From: CADEED01 sp963711635
GTDB taxonomy: Bacteria; Pseudomonadota; Gammaproteobacteria; Steroidobacterales; Steroidobacteraceae
NCBI GenBank assembly: GCA_963711635.1
Contig: CAVQEZ010000019.1
Location: forward strand, 124,001 to 188,000
Direction of reading: 5' to 3'
DNA length: 64,000 nucleotides
Part shown: positions 45,522-58,000 of the stretch, in pieces
How the letters are laid out: each line of letters starts with the position of its first letter
Position numbering within the stretch: position 1 is the first letter of the stretch
Translations under genes and position numbers: made by a program
Notes under the pieces: model-generated
Databases searched by the model: none
What the model was told of the DNA's origin: nothing
Seen by the model: the letters and a program-made list of their open reading frames with translations, nothing else

Positions 45522-47798
45522 CTACTGGAGCGTCGCGGGTAACGCGGGCGTCTCGGTCGGCAGGGTCGTGAGCGTCAAGCTCTTGCCATCGTTGCTGACG
45601 CCGATCTTCACGGTGCCGCCCTCGACGAGCTTGCCGAACAGCAACTCCTCGGCCAGTGGCCGCTTGATCTGTTCCTGCATGAGTCGCGCCATGGGACGCG
45701 CGCCCATCTTGGGGTCGTAGCCCTTTTCCGCGAGCCAGCGCCGTGCATCGTCGTCCAGCAGGATGGACACGCCCTTCTTCTCGAGCTGCGCCTCGATCTC
45801 CAGCAGCAATTTGTCGACCACACGTTCGATGACCGGCATGTCGAGCGGCGCGAACTGGATGATGGCGTCGATGCGATTGCGGAACTCGGGTGAGAACAGC
45901 CGCTTGATGGCTTCGGCTCCGTCGCTGGCATTGTCCTGCTGCACGAAGCCGATGGAGGCACGGTTCATTTCGAATGCGCCGGCATTGGTGGTCATGACGA
46001 TGATCACGTGACGGAAATCGGCCTTGCGACCGTTGTTGTCGGTGAGCGTGCCGTGGTCCATGACCTGCAACAGCAGGTTGAACACGTCCGGGTGCGCCTT
46101 CTCGACTTCGTCGAGCAGCAGCACGCAGTGCGGGTGTTTGGCGATGGCCTCGGTGAGCAATCCGCCCTGGTCGAATCCCACATACCCCGGCGGTGCGCCG
46201 ATGAGCCGGGACACCGTGTGCCGCTCCATGTATTCGGACATGTCGAAGCGGATGAATTCGATGCCCATCGCGATCGCGAGCTGGCGCGTGACCTCGGTCT
46301 TGCCGACGCCGGTGGGGCCGGCGAACAGGAAGCTGCCGACCGGTTTGCGCTGGTCGCCCAGACCCGAACGCGCCATCTTGATGGCCGCGGCCAGCGAATC
46401 GATGGCCCGGTCCTGGCCGTAGATGACCAGCTTGAGATTGCGCTCGAGGTTGCGCAGCACTTCCTTGTCCGACTGCGACACGCTCTTCGCCGGGATGCGC
46501 GCCATGCGCGCCACCACGTCTTCGATGTGTCTGACCTCGACCGTCGGCTCGCGCTCGTTGACCGGCTTGAGACGCAGGCGCGCGCCCGCCTCGTCCACCA
46601 CGTCGATGGCCTTGTCGGGCATGTGGCGTTCATTGATGTGGCGCGCCGCCAGCTCGGCCGCCGCGCGGATCGCATCATTGCTGTACGCGATGCCATGGTG
46701 CTGCTCGAAGCGCGGCTTCAGGCCCATCAGGATGTCGATGGTCTCGCTGACCGAAGGCTCCACCACGTCGATCTTCTGGAAGCGCCGCGCCAGCGCGTGG
46801 TCCTTCTCGAAGATTCCGCGATATTCCTGGTAGGTGGTCGAACCGATGCAGCGCAATTCGCCGTTGGTGAGCACGGGCTTGATGAGATTGGAGGCATCCA
46901 TGACGCCGCCCGAGGCGGCGCCGGCGCCGATCACGGTGTGGATCTCGTCGATGAACAGGATGGCGCCGGGCTGCTTCTTGAGCTCGGCGATGACGCTCTT
47001 GAGCCGCTTCTCGAAGTCGCCGCGGTACTTCGTGCCGGCGATCAGCGAGCCCATGTCGAGTGAATAGATAGTGCAATCGGACAGCACGTCGGGGACCTTG
47101 CCCTCGACGATCATGCGCGCGAGTCCCTCGGCAATGGCGGTCTTGCCGACGCCCGCCTCGCCCACGTACAGGGGATTGTTCTTGCGCCGCCGGCACAGGA
47201 TCTCGATGGTGCGCTCCACCTCGAGCGTGCGGCCGATCAGCGGATCGATCTTGCCGTCCTGGGCGAGCTGGTTGAGGTTGCTGGTGTACTTGTCCAGCGC
47301 GCTGCCACCTTCGCCGTCGCGTTCGCTCTCCGGCCCGCCCTCTTCCTTGGCGGTCTTTTCCTCCGCGATCTTCGAGAGTCCATGCGAAACGAAATTGACG
47401 ACGTCGAGGCGCGTGACCTCGGCGCGATTCAACAGGTGCACGGCGTGGCTCTGCTTCTCGCTGAAGATGGCGATGAGCACATTGGCCACGCCGACTTCCT
47501 TCTTGCCCGAGGACTGCACGTGGAACACGGCCCGCTGCAGCACCCGCTGGAAGCCGAGCGTCGGCTGCACTTCGCGGTCTTCGTCGTTGGGCAGCCGCGG
47601 CGTGGTGCGGTCGAGATGCTCGTTGAGCGATTCCTTGAGCTTGTTGATGTCGGCCCCGCAGGCCCTGAGGATCTCGCGCACCTTGGGGGTATCGAGGATC
47701 GACAGCAGCAGGTGCTCGACCGTCAGGAATTCGTGACGGGCGTCGCGCGCCTTGGCGAAGGCGTCGTTCAGACAGAATTCGAGCTCTTGAGATAACAC
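45522..47798 (-). CDS. clpA: ATP-dependent Clp protease ATP-binding subunit ClpA
   Basis: A 758-residue double AAA+ unfoldase that feeds ClpP. N-domain 1-145 (LSQELEFCLNDAFAKARDAR), the ClpS-docking region. First AAA+ module Walker A YVGEAGVGKTAIAEGLA, Walker B ILFIDEIHTVIGAG; second Walker A FAGPTGVGKTEVTRQLA, Walker B VLLLDEVEKAHPDV; sensor GARPMARLMQEQIK. The start is GTG at 47798 with GAGG eight bases upstream and the conserved N-terminus. It follows clpS by 27 bases on the same strand. The 3' end abuts the palindromic cluster. Confidence 0.97.
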   Translation of the reverse strand: MLSQELEFCLNDAFAKARDARHEFLTVEHLLLSILDTPKVREILRACGADINKLKESLNEHLDRTTPRLPNDEDREVQPTLGFQRVLQRAVFHVQSSGKKEVGVANVLIAIFSEKQSHAVHLLNRAEVTRLDVVNFVSHGLSKIAEEKTAKEEGGPESERDGEGGSALDKYTSNLNQLAQDGKIDPLIGRTLEVERTIEILCRRRKNNPLYVGEAGVGKTAIAEGLARMIVEGKVPDVLSDCTIYSLDMGSLIAGTKYRGDFEKRLKSVIAELKKQPGAILFIDEIHTVIGAGAASGGVMDASNLIKPVLTNGELRCIGSTTYQEYRGIFEKDHALARRFQKIDVVEPSVSETIDILMGLKPRFEQHHGIAYSNDAIRAAAELAARHINERHMPDKAIDVVDEAGARLRLKPVNEREPTVEVRHIEDVVARMARIPAKSVSQSDKEVLRNLERNLKLVIYGQDRAIDSLAAAIKMARSGLGDQRKPVGSFLFAGPTGVGKTEVTRQLAIAMGIEFIRFDMSEYMERHTVSRLIGAPPGYVGFDQGGLLTEAIAKHPHCVLLLDEVEKAHPDVFNLLLQVMDHGTLTDNNGRKADFRHVIIVMTTNAGAFEMNRASIGFVQQDNASDGAEAIKRLFSPEFRNRIDAIIQFAPLDMPVIERVVDKLLLEIEAQLEKKGVSILLDDDARRWLAEKGYDPKMGARPMARLMQEQIKRPLAEELLFGKLVEGGTVKIGVSNDGKSLTLTTLPTETPALPATLQ

Positions 47799-47825
47799 CT
47801 TTGCAACCTCTAAACCGTTAGTGAA

Positions 47826-48155
47826 CTACGCCTCTTCGAGCGTGCACATCAGCGGATGGTGATGGTCACGAGCATAAGAGGTCACCAGGGCCACTTTGGT
47901 TTCCGCTATTTCATATGTGAACACACCGCAGATGCCTTTGCCCTGCGTATGTACTTCGAGCATGACGCGGGTCGCAGTCATGCGGTCCATCCGGAAGAAC
48001 TTCTCGAGGACGTCGACGACGAACTCCATCGGGGTGTAATCGTCGTTGAGCAGTACCACCTGATATAAGGGCGGCTGCTTTGTCTTGGGCTCGGCTTCTT
48101 CGACTGCGAGGCCCGCGCCGCCATGATCGGGGCGTTCGGTTTCAGAACTGGGCAT
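47826..48155 (-). CDS. clpS: ClpS adaptor (N-end-rule recognin)
   Basis: A 109-residue adaptor that delivers N-degron substrates to ClpA. A flexible 30-residue N-terminus precedes the folded core: YQVVLLNDDYTPMEFVVDVL (Asn-Asp-Asp N-degron pocket), KFFRMDRMTATRVMLEVHTQ, GKGICGVFTYEIAETKV. It heads the clpS-clpA pair and is divergent from gspC. Confidence 0.97.
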   Translation of the reverse strand: MPSSETERPDHGGAGLAVEEAEPKTKQPPLYQVVLLNDDYTPMEFVVDVLEKFFRMDRMTATRVMLEVHTQGKGICGVFTYEIAETKVALVTSYARDHHHPLMCTLEEA

Positions 48156-48164
48156 TGGCGGTCA

Positions 48165-48193
48165 TTTATAGGGGTCGTCGGATGGCAACACAA
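48165..48193 (-). promoter_or_regulatory. Candidate clpS-clpA promoter
   Basis: On the minus strand, TTGTGT (48193-48188) and TATAAA (48170-48165) are spaced by 17 bases. Transcription would start only a few bases before the clpS ATG, giving a very short leader. Confidence 0.5.
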
Positions 48194-48236
48194 GTGCACC
48201 CGCGGCACTGTCGGTTAGCCAAGACAAAACAAGCGC

Positions 48237-48266
48237 TTGAGGCTGCTGCGGAGCGAAACGTATCAT
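48237..48266 (+). promoter_or_regulatory. Candidate gspC promoter
   Basis: TTGAGG at 48237-48242 and TATCAT at 48261-48266 are spaced by 18 bases. The predicted start is near 48273, close to a second in-frame ATG at 48274, so the gspCDEF mRNA may be leaderless. The match to consensus is moderate. Confidence 0.35.
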
Positions 48267-48267
48267 C

Positions 48268-49233
48268 ATGGAAATGACGGCAAAAATCTGGAGTCCGAGC
48301 GCTGGTGGCGGGGGCGACTGGCGCTCCTCGGCGCTGGCACGCGCCCCCCAGGTTGCGACCTTCATCCTGGCACTCGCGCTCGCCGCTCAGCTGGCGCTGA
48401 TTGTGGTCGGCATTACCAGCCGCAGCCGTCAGACAGCGCCGCCACCTGTGGCCCTCGCGCCACCTGCGCCGCCGCTGGATATCGGCGGACTCGTCAACGC
48501 CCATCTATTCGGCAATGCTGTCGTGCAGAACACGGGTGGCGATGGCGCGAACGCGCCACCGTCCAGCATGCCCCTGGTGCTGGCCGGCCTGCTCGCCACC
48601 GAGGACCCCAAGGAAGGTATGGCAATCATCGGAGAAAGCGCCGCGGCCGCCAGGGTGGTCGCGGTGGGCCAGCAAGTTCCCGGCGGCGCGATGCTGCATT
48701 CGGTCTATAACGACCGGGCCGTCATCGATCGCAATGGCGCACTGGAATCGGTGCTGATGCCGCGCCGGACCGGCGGGACCTTCGCGGCGCCTCCGCCTCC
48801 CCAGCCGATGGCCTCGCAGGCCGGCGACCCTGCGATCGAGCGCATGCGCCGACTGGTCAGTGACGACCCGGGGCTCATCGGGCAGGTCATGCGTCCGCAG
48901 CCGGTGTTTGCCGGCGGCAAGATGCGCGGCTTTCGCGTCTATCCGGGCGCGAACCGCCAGGCCTTCTCGCGCATCGGATTGCGCGCCGGCGACCTGGTCA
49001 CCGCCATCAACGGCACGCCGCTCGACGACAAGGACCGGGCGCAGGAGATCTTCGCCACGCTGAATTCGTCCACCGACGCGCGTGTCACCGTGACCCGCAA
49101 CGGCCGCCAGCAGGAACTGGTACTCAACATTGCGCAGATCGCCAGCGAAGCCGAGCAACTTGGCGGCGGCGGCGATGGCATGATGCCCCCCGACCAGGCG
49201 CCGCCCCCCGAGCCTGCGCCCGGGAACGAATAA
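48268..49233 (+). CDS. gspC: Type II secretion system protein GspC
   Basis: A 321-residue inner-membrane protein that links the secretin to the inner-membrane platform. One transmembrane helix at about 28-52 (VATFILALALAAQLALIVVG), the homology region LGGLVNAHLF-like DIGGLVNAHLFGNAV with SMPLVLAGLLATEDPKEGMA and RVVAVGQQVPGGAMLHSVYN, and a C-terminal PDZ domain (about 210-300, FRVYPGANRQAFSRIGLRAG and DLVTAINGTPLDDKDRAQEI). The annotated ATG is 48268; 48274 is equally possible. First gene of gspCDEF; 14 bases separate it from gspD. Confidence 0.93.
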   Translation: MEMTAKIWSPSAGGGGDWRSSALARAPQVATFILALALAAQLALIVVGITSRSRQTAPPPVALAPPAPPLDIGGLVNAHLFGNAVVQNTGGDGANAPPSSMPLVLAGLLATEDPKEGMAIIGESAAAARVVAVGQQVPGGAMLHSVYNDRAVIDRNGALESVLMPRRTGGTFAAPPPPQPMASQAGDPAIERMRRLVSDDPGLIGQVMRPQPVFAGGKMRGFRVYPGANRQAFSRIGLRAGDLVTAINGTPLDDKDRAQEIFATLNSSTDARVTVTRNGRQQELVLNIAQIASEAEQLGGGGDGMMPPDQAPPPEPAPGNE

Positions 49234-49247
49234 CAAGAACCCCGCAT

Positions 49248-51394
49248 ATGAACCGTCTGGTATTGAACGTAATGAGGCAAACAACCTTCCGTGCGACCCT
49301 GCTGGCCGCGGTGCTGGCTTTCACCGCGACCGGCATCGTCAGCGCGCAGATCAACGGGCAGCGCATCACCCCTAACTTCAAGGATGCGGAGATCGGCGTG
49401 GTCATCGAGGCCGTCGCGACCGCGACCGGCAAGACCATCATTCCCGATCCGCGCGTCCGCGCCCAGGTGACGATGCTCTCGCAGACCCCGATGACGCCGG
49501 ATGCCTTCTACGAGGCATTCCTCGCGTTGCTGTCGGTGCACCAGTTCGTGGCGGTCGAATCCGGCGGCATCATCAAGATCGTGCCCGACGCCAATGCGCG
49601 GCAGATGCCGAACATCGACCTGCCAGAGCGGGTCAAAACCGGTTCGGATGAGTTGATCACGCAGGTCATCGCGGTCGAAAACGTCAATGCCGCGCAGCTG
49701 GTGCCGGTATTGCGCCCGCTCATGCCGCAGGCCGCGCACATGGCGGCCTACCCCGCCGGCAACATCCTCATCCTTTCCGATCGCGCTTCGAACGTTGCGC
49801 GCGTCATGCGCATCATCAAGCGCATCGATCAGCAAGGCGACAACGAAGTCGACATCATCAACCTGCAGAACGCCTCGTCCAGCGAAGTGGTCCGCGTGGT
49901 GAACAGCTTTTTCGCGCAGCAGCAGGCGGCCGAAGGCGGTGGCAGCACGGCGGTACGCGTGATCGCCGACGATCGTTCCAACAGCGTGCTCATCGGCGGC
50001 GACCGGAACGCGCGCCTGCGCATCAAGGCGCTGGTGGCGCACCTCGACACGCCGCTCGACAACGGCGGTGACACCCAGGTGGTCTACCTGCAGTACGCCG
50101 ACGCGGAAAAGATCGCGACCAAACTCAAGGAACAGATCAGCGCCACCGTGGCCATCACCGGCGGGCCGCCCGCGGCCGGCGGTGCCGCCGGCGGCGGCGG
50201 CGGCGTGGCCGCCAGCGCTGACAAATCGACGACGATCTGGGCGGAGCCGGAAACCAACGCGCTGGTGATTACCGCACCGGCAAAGATCATGCGTTCGCTC
50301 AGGGCCATCGTGGACAAGCTCGACATCCGCCGCGGGCAGGTGCTGGTCGAAGCCATCATCGTCGACGTCCAGTTGGAGAAAAACGCCGAGCTGGGCGTGA
50401 ACTGGGCGGTGTGGTCCGAGGACAGCAGCAATATCCCGCTGGGTACGTTCCAGTCACCGATTGGCGGCGTCAACCTGGCGCAGCTGGCATCGGCTGTCGA
50501 CAATCCTTCCAATGCGGCGACCATCGCGCCAGGGCTGGGCAGCGGCACCACCTTCGGCATTGGCCGCATTGCGGCCACCGGCGTGAACTTCGCCGCCATG
50601 ATCCGCGCAATTCAGGGCGACTCGACCACCAACCTGATTTCGACGCCGTCCACGGTCACGATGGACAACCAGGAAGCCCAGATCAAGGTGGCGCAGGAAG
50701 TGCCCTTCATCACCGGCCAGTTCTCCAGCACCGGCAGCGGCAACGACGGCAGCGTGAATCCCTTCACCACCGTGCAGCGCCAGGAGGTCGGCACCATCCT
50801 CAAGATCACGCCGCAGATCAACGAAGGCGGCGCGCTGGTGCAGCTCAAGATCGACATCGAGAGCTCGGCGCTTTCCGGCACCACCGGCGATGCGAACAGC
50901 GCCATTACCAACAAGCGCACCATCAGCACCAACGTGCTCATCGAGGATGGCGGCATCGTGGTGCTCGGCGGTCTGATCCAGGACGGCGATTCGCGCGGCG
51001 AGCAGCGCGTGCCCTACCTGGGCCGCATTCCCATCCTTGGCGAGCTGTTCAAGACGCGTAACCGGAAGCGGGAAAAAAGGAATCTGATGGTTTTCCTGCG
51101 TCCCAAGATCCTGCGCGACGGACTGGCCGCCGCGATCGAAACCGACGCCAAGTACAACTACATCCGCAATGAGCAGCTCAAGGCCACGCGGCCAAAGTCC
51201 GAGGTGCTGCCGCTGCTTCCCTTCACGCCGGAGCCCGTGCTTCCGCCCATTCCCTCGCCGCTGCCGCCGCGGGATGCGGCGCCGCAGGGGCCCGTGGGAC
51301 CGGACGGCGCTCCGCAGAACGCTCCGCTGGGTGGTCCACCGGCCGGCCAGGCTCCAAATACGCCGACACCCGAGGGCGCACCGCCCCCGAATCA

Positions 51395-51398
<4 letters not shown>
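49248..51398 (+). CDS. gspD: Type II secretion system secretin GspD
   Basis: A 716-residue outer-membrane pore subunit. Signal peptide to about 34 (TLLAAVLAFTATGIVSAQ), N0 domain (ITPNFKDAEIGVVIEAV), three N1-N3 repeats (VIAVENVNAAQLVPVLRPLM, DIINLQNASSSEVVRVVNSF, VVYLQYADAEKIATKLKEQI with a Gly-rich loop), then the secretin core ending VPYLGRIPILGELFKTRNRK. A C-terminal Pro-rich tail of about 60 residues follows. The S-domain is not clearly recognisable, so pilotin dependence is unclear. The stop overlaps gspE by 4 bases (ATGA). Confidence 0.96.
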
Positions 51399-52882
<1,484 letters not shown>

Positions 52883-52898
52883 TTCCAGCCCCTGACCC

Positions 52899-54113
52899 AT
52901 GGGTGCTTTCGAATACACCGCCCTCGACACCGCCGGCCGCGAACAGAACGGCGTGGTGGAAGGCGACACCGTCAAACACGTACGTCAGCTGCTGCGCGAG
53001 AAGCAGCTGCTGCCGGTCACCGTGGCGGAGGTCAAACACGGCGAGGCGAAGCGTGACCGCAGCTTCACGTTGCGCCGTGGCATCTCGGCCAGCGACCTGT
53101 CGCTGCTCACGCGCCAGCTCGCGACCCTGGTCAAGGCGGGGCTGCCGCTCGAGGAAGCGCTGCTGGCCGTGTCCCAGCAGTCCGAGAAGCCGCGCGTGCA
53201 GAGCATCATGCTGGGCGTGCGCGGCAAGGTCATGGAAGGTCATACGCTCGCCGACGGCCTGTCCGAGTTCCCACGCGTGTTCCCGGAGATCTACCGCTCC
53301 ACGGTGTCGGCCGGTGAGAGCTCCGGCCGCCTGGACGGCGTGCTCGAACGCCTGGCCGACTACACCGAGAATCGCGAAGTCACGCGCCAGAAGGTGCTGG
53401 GAGCGCTGCTCTACCCCATCGTGCTGTCGGTCGTTTGTTTAGGAATCGTGACAGGCATGATGGTCTATGTCGTGCCCAAGGTCATCGAGGTGTTCGAGTC
53501 CAGCAAGGGCAAGTTGCCGATGGCCACCCAGATACTGATCTTCGTCAGCGACTTCCTGCGCAACTACGGCCTGTATCTGTTGATTGCCATCATCCTGGCC
53601 AGCATAGGCTTCGTGTACTGGCTCAAGAGCCCGGACAACCGCCGCCGGTTCCACCGCCTGCAACTGCGCATGCCGCTGCTCGGCCGCCTGGTGCGCGGCT
53701 TCAACACGGCGCGCTTTACGCGTACCTTCAGCATCCTGACCGCCAGCGCCGTGCCGGTGCTCGAAGCCATGCGCATTTCCGGCGAGGTGGTCACCAATCT
53801 ACCCATGCGCGACGCCGTGACCGCCGCAACCGCGCGCGTGCGCGAAGGTGCCCCGATCGGTCGCTCGTTGCAGACAAGCCGGCTGTTTCCGCCCATGACG
53901 GTGCACCTGATCTCCTCCGGCGAGTCGAGCGGCGAGCTCGACAACATGCTGGAACGCGCCGCCACCAACCAGGAGCGCGAGCTGGATTCGATGATGGGCG
54001 CGCTGGTTGGCCTGCTCGGGCCACTTCTCATAGTTGTGATGGGCCTCTTCGTCATGGGCATCGTTTTTGCAATGCTCATGCCCATCTTCGAAATGAATAA
54101 CTACATTCGTTGA
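52899..54113 (+). CDS. gspF: Type II secretion system inner-membrane protein GspF
   Basis: A 404-residue polytopic platform protein. MGAFEYTALDTAGREQNGVV is a classic GspF start; two homologous cytoplasmic GspF domains follow (LLTRQLATLVKAGLPLEEAL and FTRTFSILTASAVPVLEAMR), with three membrane helices (YPIVLSVVCLGIVTGMMVYV, YGLYLLIAIILASIGFVYWL, and the C-terminal LVGLLGPLLIVVMGLFVMGI). Last gsp gene here; pseudopilin genes gspG-K and gspL-N do not follow. Confidence 0.96.
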   Translation: MGAFEYTALDTAGREQNGVVEGDTVKHVRQLLREKQLLPVTVAEVKHGEAKRDRSFTLRRGISASDLSLLTRQLATLVKAGLPLEEALLAVSQQSEKPRVQSIMLGVRGKVMEGHTLADGLSEFPRVFPEIYRSTVSAGESSGRLDGVLERLADYTENREVTRQKVLGALLYPIVLSVVCLGIVTGMMVYVVPKVIEVFESSKGKLPMATQILIFVSDFLRNYGLYLLIAIILASIGFVYWLKSPDNRRRFHRLQLRMPLLGRLVRGFNTARFTRTFSILTASAVPVLEAMRISGEVVTNLPMRDAVTAATARVREGAPIGRSLQTSRLFPPMTVHLISSGESSGELDNMLERAATNQERELDSMMGALVGLLGPLLIVVMGLFVMGIVFAMLMPIFEMNNYIR

Positions 54114-54186
54114 CGATTAGTAGTGCTGGGCCATTGCATGACGGCGCCGCACGTTTTATAACGCGCCCATCTGAGGTCGCGGCGTT

Positions 54187-54456
54187 ATGAACGAGAAACC
54201 GGAATCAGAAGAGTTCGACGAAGAGGAAGAAGAAGTTGCCTTCGAGGCGACCAGCGAAGTCGATTTCGATCGGCTCGCGAAAGACCTGGACGCCGCGAAA
54301 AAACGTGGCCAGAAGCTGGGCGATCCGGCGTGGCGCAGGCTCGAGCGCCGCTTCGAAGACAAGCACACCGCCGAGCTCACCAGCGATTTCGACGACTACA
54401 ACATCGATGACGATTCGACCGCGGTGCGCAAGATGAACGCGAAGGACGCTGGCTGA
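54187..54456 (+). CDS. Hypothetical acidic small protein
   Basis: An 89-residue protein with a very acidic N-terminus (ESEEFDEEEEEVAFEATSEV), a central basic helix LAKDLDAAKKRGQKLGDPAW RRLERRFED, and an acidic tail DFDDYNIDDDS. A GAGG ten bases before the ATG and a strong coding pattern support translation. No signal peptide or membrane helix. I recognise no family; charge distribution would suit a nucleic-acid- or ribosome-associated protein, but that is a guess. It lies 73 bases after gspF. Confidence 0.65.
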   Translation: MNEKPESEEFDEEEEEVAFEATSEVDFDRLAKDLDAAKKRGQKLGDPAWRRLERRFEDKHTAELTSDFDDYNIDDDSTAVRKMNAKDAG

Positions 54457-54593
54457 GCGGTTCGCGCGGCGCGGTGGCGCCGGATTCCAGCCAATCTCGA
54501 CTTGCCCGCACTGAAGTTGCGCTGACGACGGACCGCTGTCGGGACGGCCACAATTTCATGCGCAGGACGAGGTGACGGCCGTACCATGACTCG

Positions 54594-55010
54594 ATGAACG
54601 CCAGCACATCTCGCAAACCCGTGGTGCTCGGACCGGGTGAAGGCCGCGCCTATCCCATGGGACGCATCGCTGCGGTGTTCAAGGCCGACGGTAGTGAGAC
54701 CGGCGCGAAGTATTCGATCTCGGAGTGGTGGCTGGAACCACACACCGCCGGGCCCGGCCGGCACTCGCATCCCGAGGATGATGTGTTCTACGTGATCGCG
54801 GGGACCATGAGCGTGCTGGTGGGCGATGAATGGACGCATGCCGCCGCCGGATCTTTCGTGTTGATTCCCGGCGGCATCGCCCACGACTTCGAGAACCGCG
54901 GCGAGGTGCGCGCCGGCGTGCTGAATTTCTACGCCCCCGGCACCTTCGAGGAGCACATGGCGGAGATCTGCGACTGGTATCGCGAGCATCCGCCGGGCGA
55001 CGCGCGCTAG
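54594..55010 (+). CDS. Cupin-domain protein
   Basis: A 138-residue single-cupin protein. Motif 1 is GRHSHPEDDVFYVIAGTMSV with the His-His-Glu-type metal ligands, and motif 2 is PGGIAHDFENRGE with the last His. Small cupins of this type bind a divalent metal and act as isomerases, dioxygenases or sugar-binding proteins; the reaction cannot be told from sequence. The ATG at 54594 precedes a plausible N-terminus. It is convergent with dnaE2, whose stop lies 10 bases away. Confidence 0.85.
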   Translation: MNASTSRKPVVLGPGEGRAYPMGRIAAVFKADGSETGAKYSISEWWLEPHTAGPGRHSHPEDDVFYVIAGTMSVLVGDEWTHAAAGSFVLIPGGIAHDFENRGEVRAGVLNFYAPGTFEEHMAEICDWYREHPPGDAR

Positions 55011-55019
55011 CGCGGGCCG

Positions 55020-58000
55020 TCAGCGGAAATCCCGCGATTGGGTGACGACGTTGCCCAGCAGCCGCGTGCGGTCCACCAGCCGGCGCGCCACCACGTGCGT
55101 GACCCCCGCCTCCTTCTGCAACAGGCCGTGCACCTCGAGCAGCCGCGCGCCACTGGCGACGCGGCGCGCGCCTGACCAGACTCGTTCCCAGACGATGAGA
55201 TTCACGTAACCGGTTTCATCCTCCAGCGTGATGAACATGACGCCGCCGGCGCTCTGCGGGCGCTGGCGCGCGGTCACGATGCCGGCCACGCGTACCACGC
55301 GACCCTGCGGCAGTTCGCGCAGGGCCGCGGCGGTGAGCACGTGCCCGGCGGCGAGCTCCTCGCGCAGCAGCGTCAGCGGATGGCGCCCCAGCGTGAATCC
55401 CGCGGAACGATAGTCGGCGGCGATGTTCTGCCCTTCGGTGGGTGGCATCAGCAGCGGCGTGCCCTCGGGGGCGAGCGGTACCGGCGCCAGCGGTAATTCC
55501 TGTTCGCTGGCCGCCACCTGCCAGAAGGTGAGATGCCGGTTGCCGGACAACTCGCGCAGCGCGCCCGCATCGGCCAGCGCTTCGAGCTCGCGCCGTTCGA
55601 GCACGGCACGCAGGGCCAGGTCCTGCACGCTGGCGAAAGGCGCCGCCGTGCGCGCCGCGACGATGCGCGCGGCGGCTTCCTTGCCCAGCGACTTGACCAT
55701 GCGCAGGCCAAGGCGCAGCGCGGGTTCACCATCCGCCCTTCGTTCGAGGGTGCAATCCCAATCACTGGCGCAGGTGCTGATGGGACACACTTCAACTCCG
55801 TGATCGCGCGCGTCGCGCACCAGCTGCGCCGGAGCATAGAAACCCATGGGCTGGCTGTTGAGCAGCGCGGCCGTGAAGGCCGCGGGTTCATGACACTTCA
55901 ACCAGGCCGAGCTGTACACCAGCAGCGCAAAACTCGCCGCGTGGGATTCGGGGAAGCCGTATTCGCCGAAGCCCTGGATCTGGGTGAAGATCTGGCGCGC
56001 GAAGCTTTCGTCGTAGCCGCGCTCGCTCATGCCTGCGATGAGCCGCTTTTCGAAATGCCCGAGCCCGCCGCGGCGTTTCCAGGCCGCCATGCTCCGGCGC
56101 AGCTGATCGGCCTCGCCGGGCGTGAAGCCCGCCGCGACGATGGCCAGCTGCATGACCTGTTCCTGGAAGATGGGCACGCCCAGTGTGCGCGACAACACGC
56201 CCTTCACCGCGTCGCTGGGATACGTGACGGGCTCGAGCCCCTGCCGCCGCCGTAGATAGGGGTGCACCATGCCGCCCTGGATGGGCCCGGGCCGCACGAT
56301 GGCGACTTCGATGACCAGGTCGTAGAACTCGCGCGGCCGCAACCGCGGCAGCATGGACATCTGCGCGCGCGATTCCACCTGGAACACGCCGATGGTGTCG
56401 GCGCGCGAGATCATCTCGTAGACGCGTGGATCTTCCTTCGGCACATCCGCGAGCGTGAATGGCCTGCGGCGGAAGGCGCTCACGTATTCCAGCCCGCGCC
56501 GCAGCGCCGACAGCATCCCCAGGCCGAGCACGTCCACCTTGAGCAGTCCCAGGTCGTCGAGATCGTCCTTGTCCCATTCGATGACGGTGCGATCTTCCAT
56601 CGCGGCGTTCTCGATGGGCACCAGCTCTTCGAGCAGGCCCTGCGAGATCACGAAGCCGCCGACGTGCTGGGACAGGTGTCTCGGGAACCCTAACAACTGG
56701 CCGACCAGCCACAGCAGGTGCAGCAGCTGCGGGTTGTCCGGTTCGAAGCCCGCCTCGCGGATGCGATCGGCATCCACGGTGGTATCCCACCACTGCATGG
56801 CGCCGGACAGCCGCTCGGCCTGCACGGCATCGAGGCCGATGGCCTTGGCCATGTCGCGCAGCGCGCTGCGCGGCCGGTAGCTGATGACCGTGGCCGTGAG
56901 TGCGGTGCGGTCGCGGCCGTACTTGCGGTAGATGTATTGAATGACCTCTTCGCGCCGCTCGTGCTCGAAATCGATGTCGATGTCGGGCGGCTCGTTGCGC
57001 TCGCGCGAGATGAAGCGCTCCATGAGCAGCTCGCCGCGCGAGGGATCCACCTCGGTGACGCCCAGGCAGTAACACACCACCGAGTTCGCGGCCGAGCCGC
57101 GTCCCTGGCAAAGGATGTTGAGGCGCCGCGCCTCGCTCACGATGTCGTGCACCGTGAGGAAGTAGGACTCGTATTTCAGGTCCCCGATGAGCGCCAGCTC
57201 GTAGTCGATCTTCGCGCGCATGGCTTCCGGCACGCCCTGCGGCCAGCGCTGGCGCGCACCGGCTTCGGCCAGCTTGCGCAGGTGCGAAGCCGGGGTTTCG
57301 CCTTCCGGCACCAGCTCGCGTGGGTATTCATAACGCAGCTCGTCGAGCGAGAAATTCACGAGCGCCGCGATCTTCACGGTTTCGGCGAGTAGTTCGGCCG
57401 GGTAGAGCTTCGCGAGCCGCTCGGGCTCGCGCAGGTGGCGTTCGCCGTTCGGGAACAGCCGCGTGCCCGCCTCGGCCAGCGTGACGCCGTGACGCACGGC
57501 GGTCAGCGCATCCTGCAGGCCGCGGCGTTCGCGCACGTGCATGTGCACGTCGCCCGCGGCCGTGAGCGGCAGTCCATGCTGGAGGCCGAACCGCTGGCAA
57601 CTTTGCAGATGCTCGCGGTCACCCCCGTCGCGCAGCAGCTCCACCGCGATCCAGGCGCGCTGCGCAAAGACGCGTGCGATCCACGTTCCCTGGTCGGCCG
57701 CCGCCGCGTCGCGCGAACCTGGCAGCCACAGCGCCAGCGTGCCGGAGGTATCGGCTGCCAGGAATTCCTCCACGTCCGCCCGTCCCAGCCGGTAGCTGCC
57801 TTTTTCGGCCTGCCTGCGCCCGCGCGTGATGAGCCGCGACAGGCGTCCGTAACCGGCGCGATTGCGCGCGATGATCACCAGGCGCAGCCCGCACTCGAGC
57901 GTGAATTCCGCACCGATGAGCAGCTTGATGCCGTCAATCTTCTTCGCGGCCGTGTGTGCGCGCACCACGCCGGCCAGCGAGCACTCGTCGGTGATGGCCA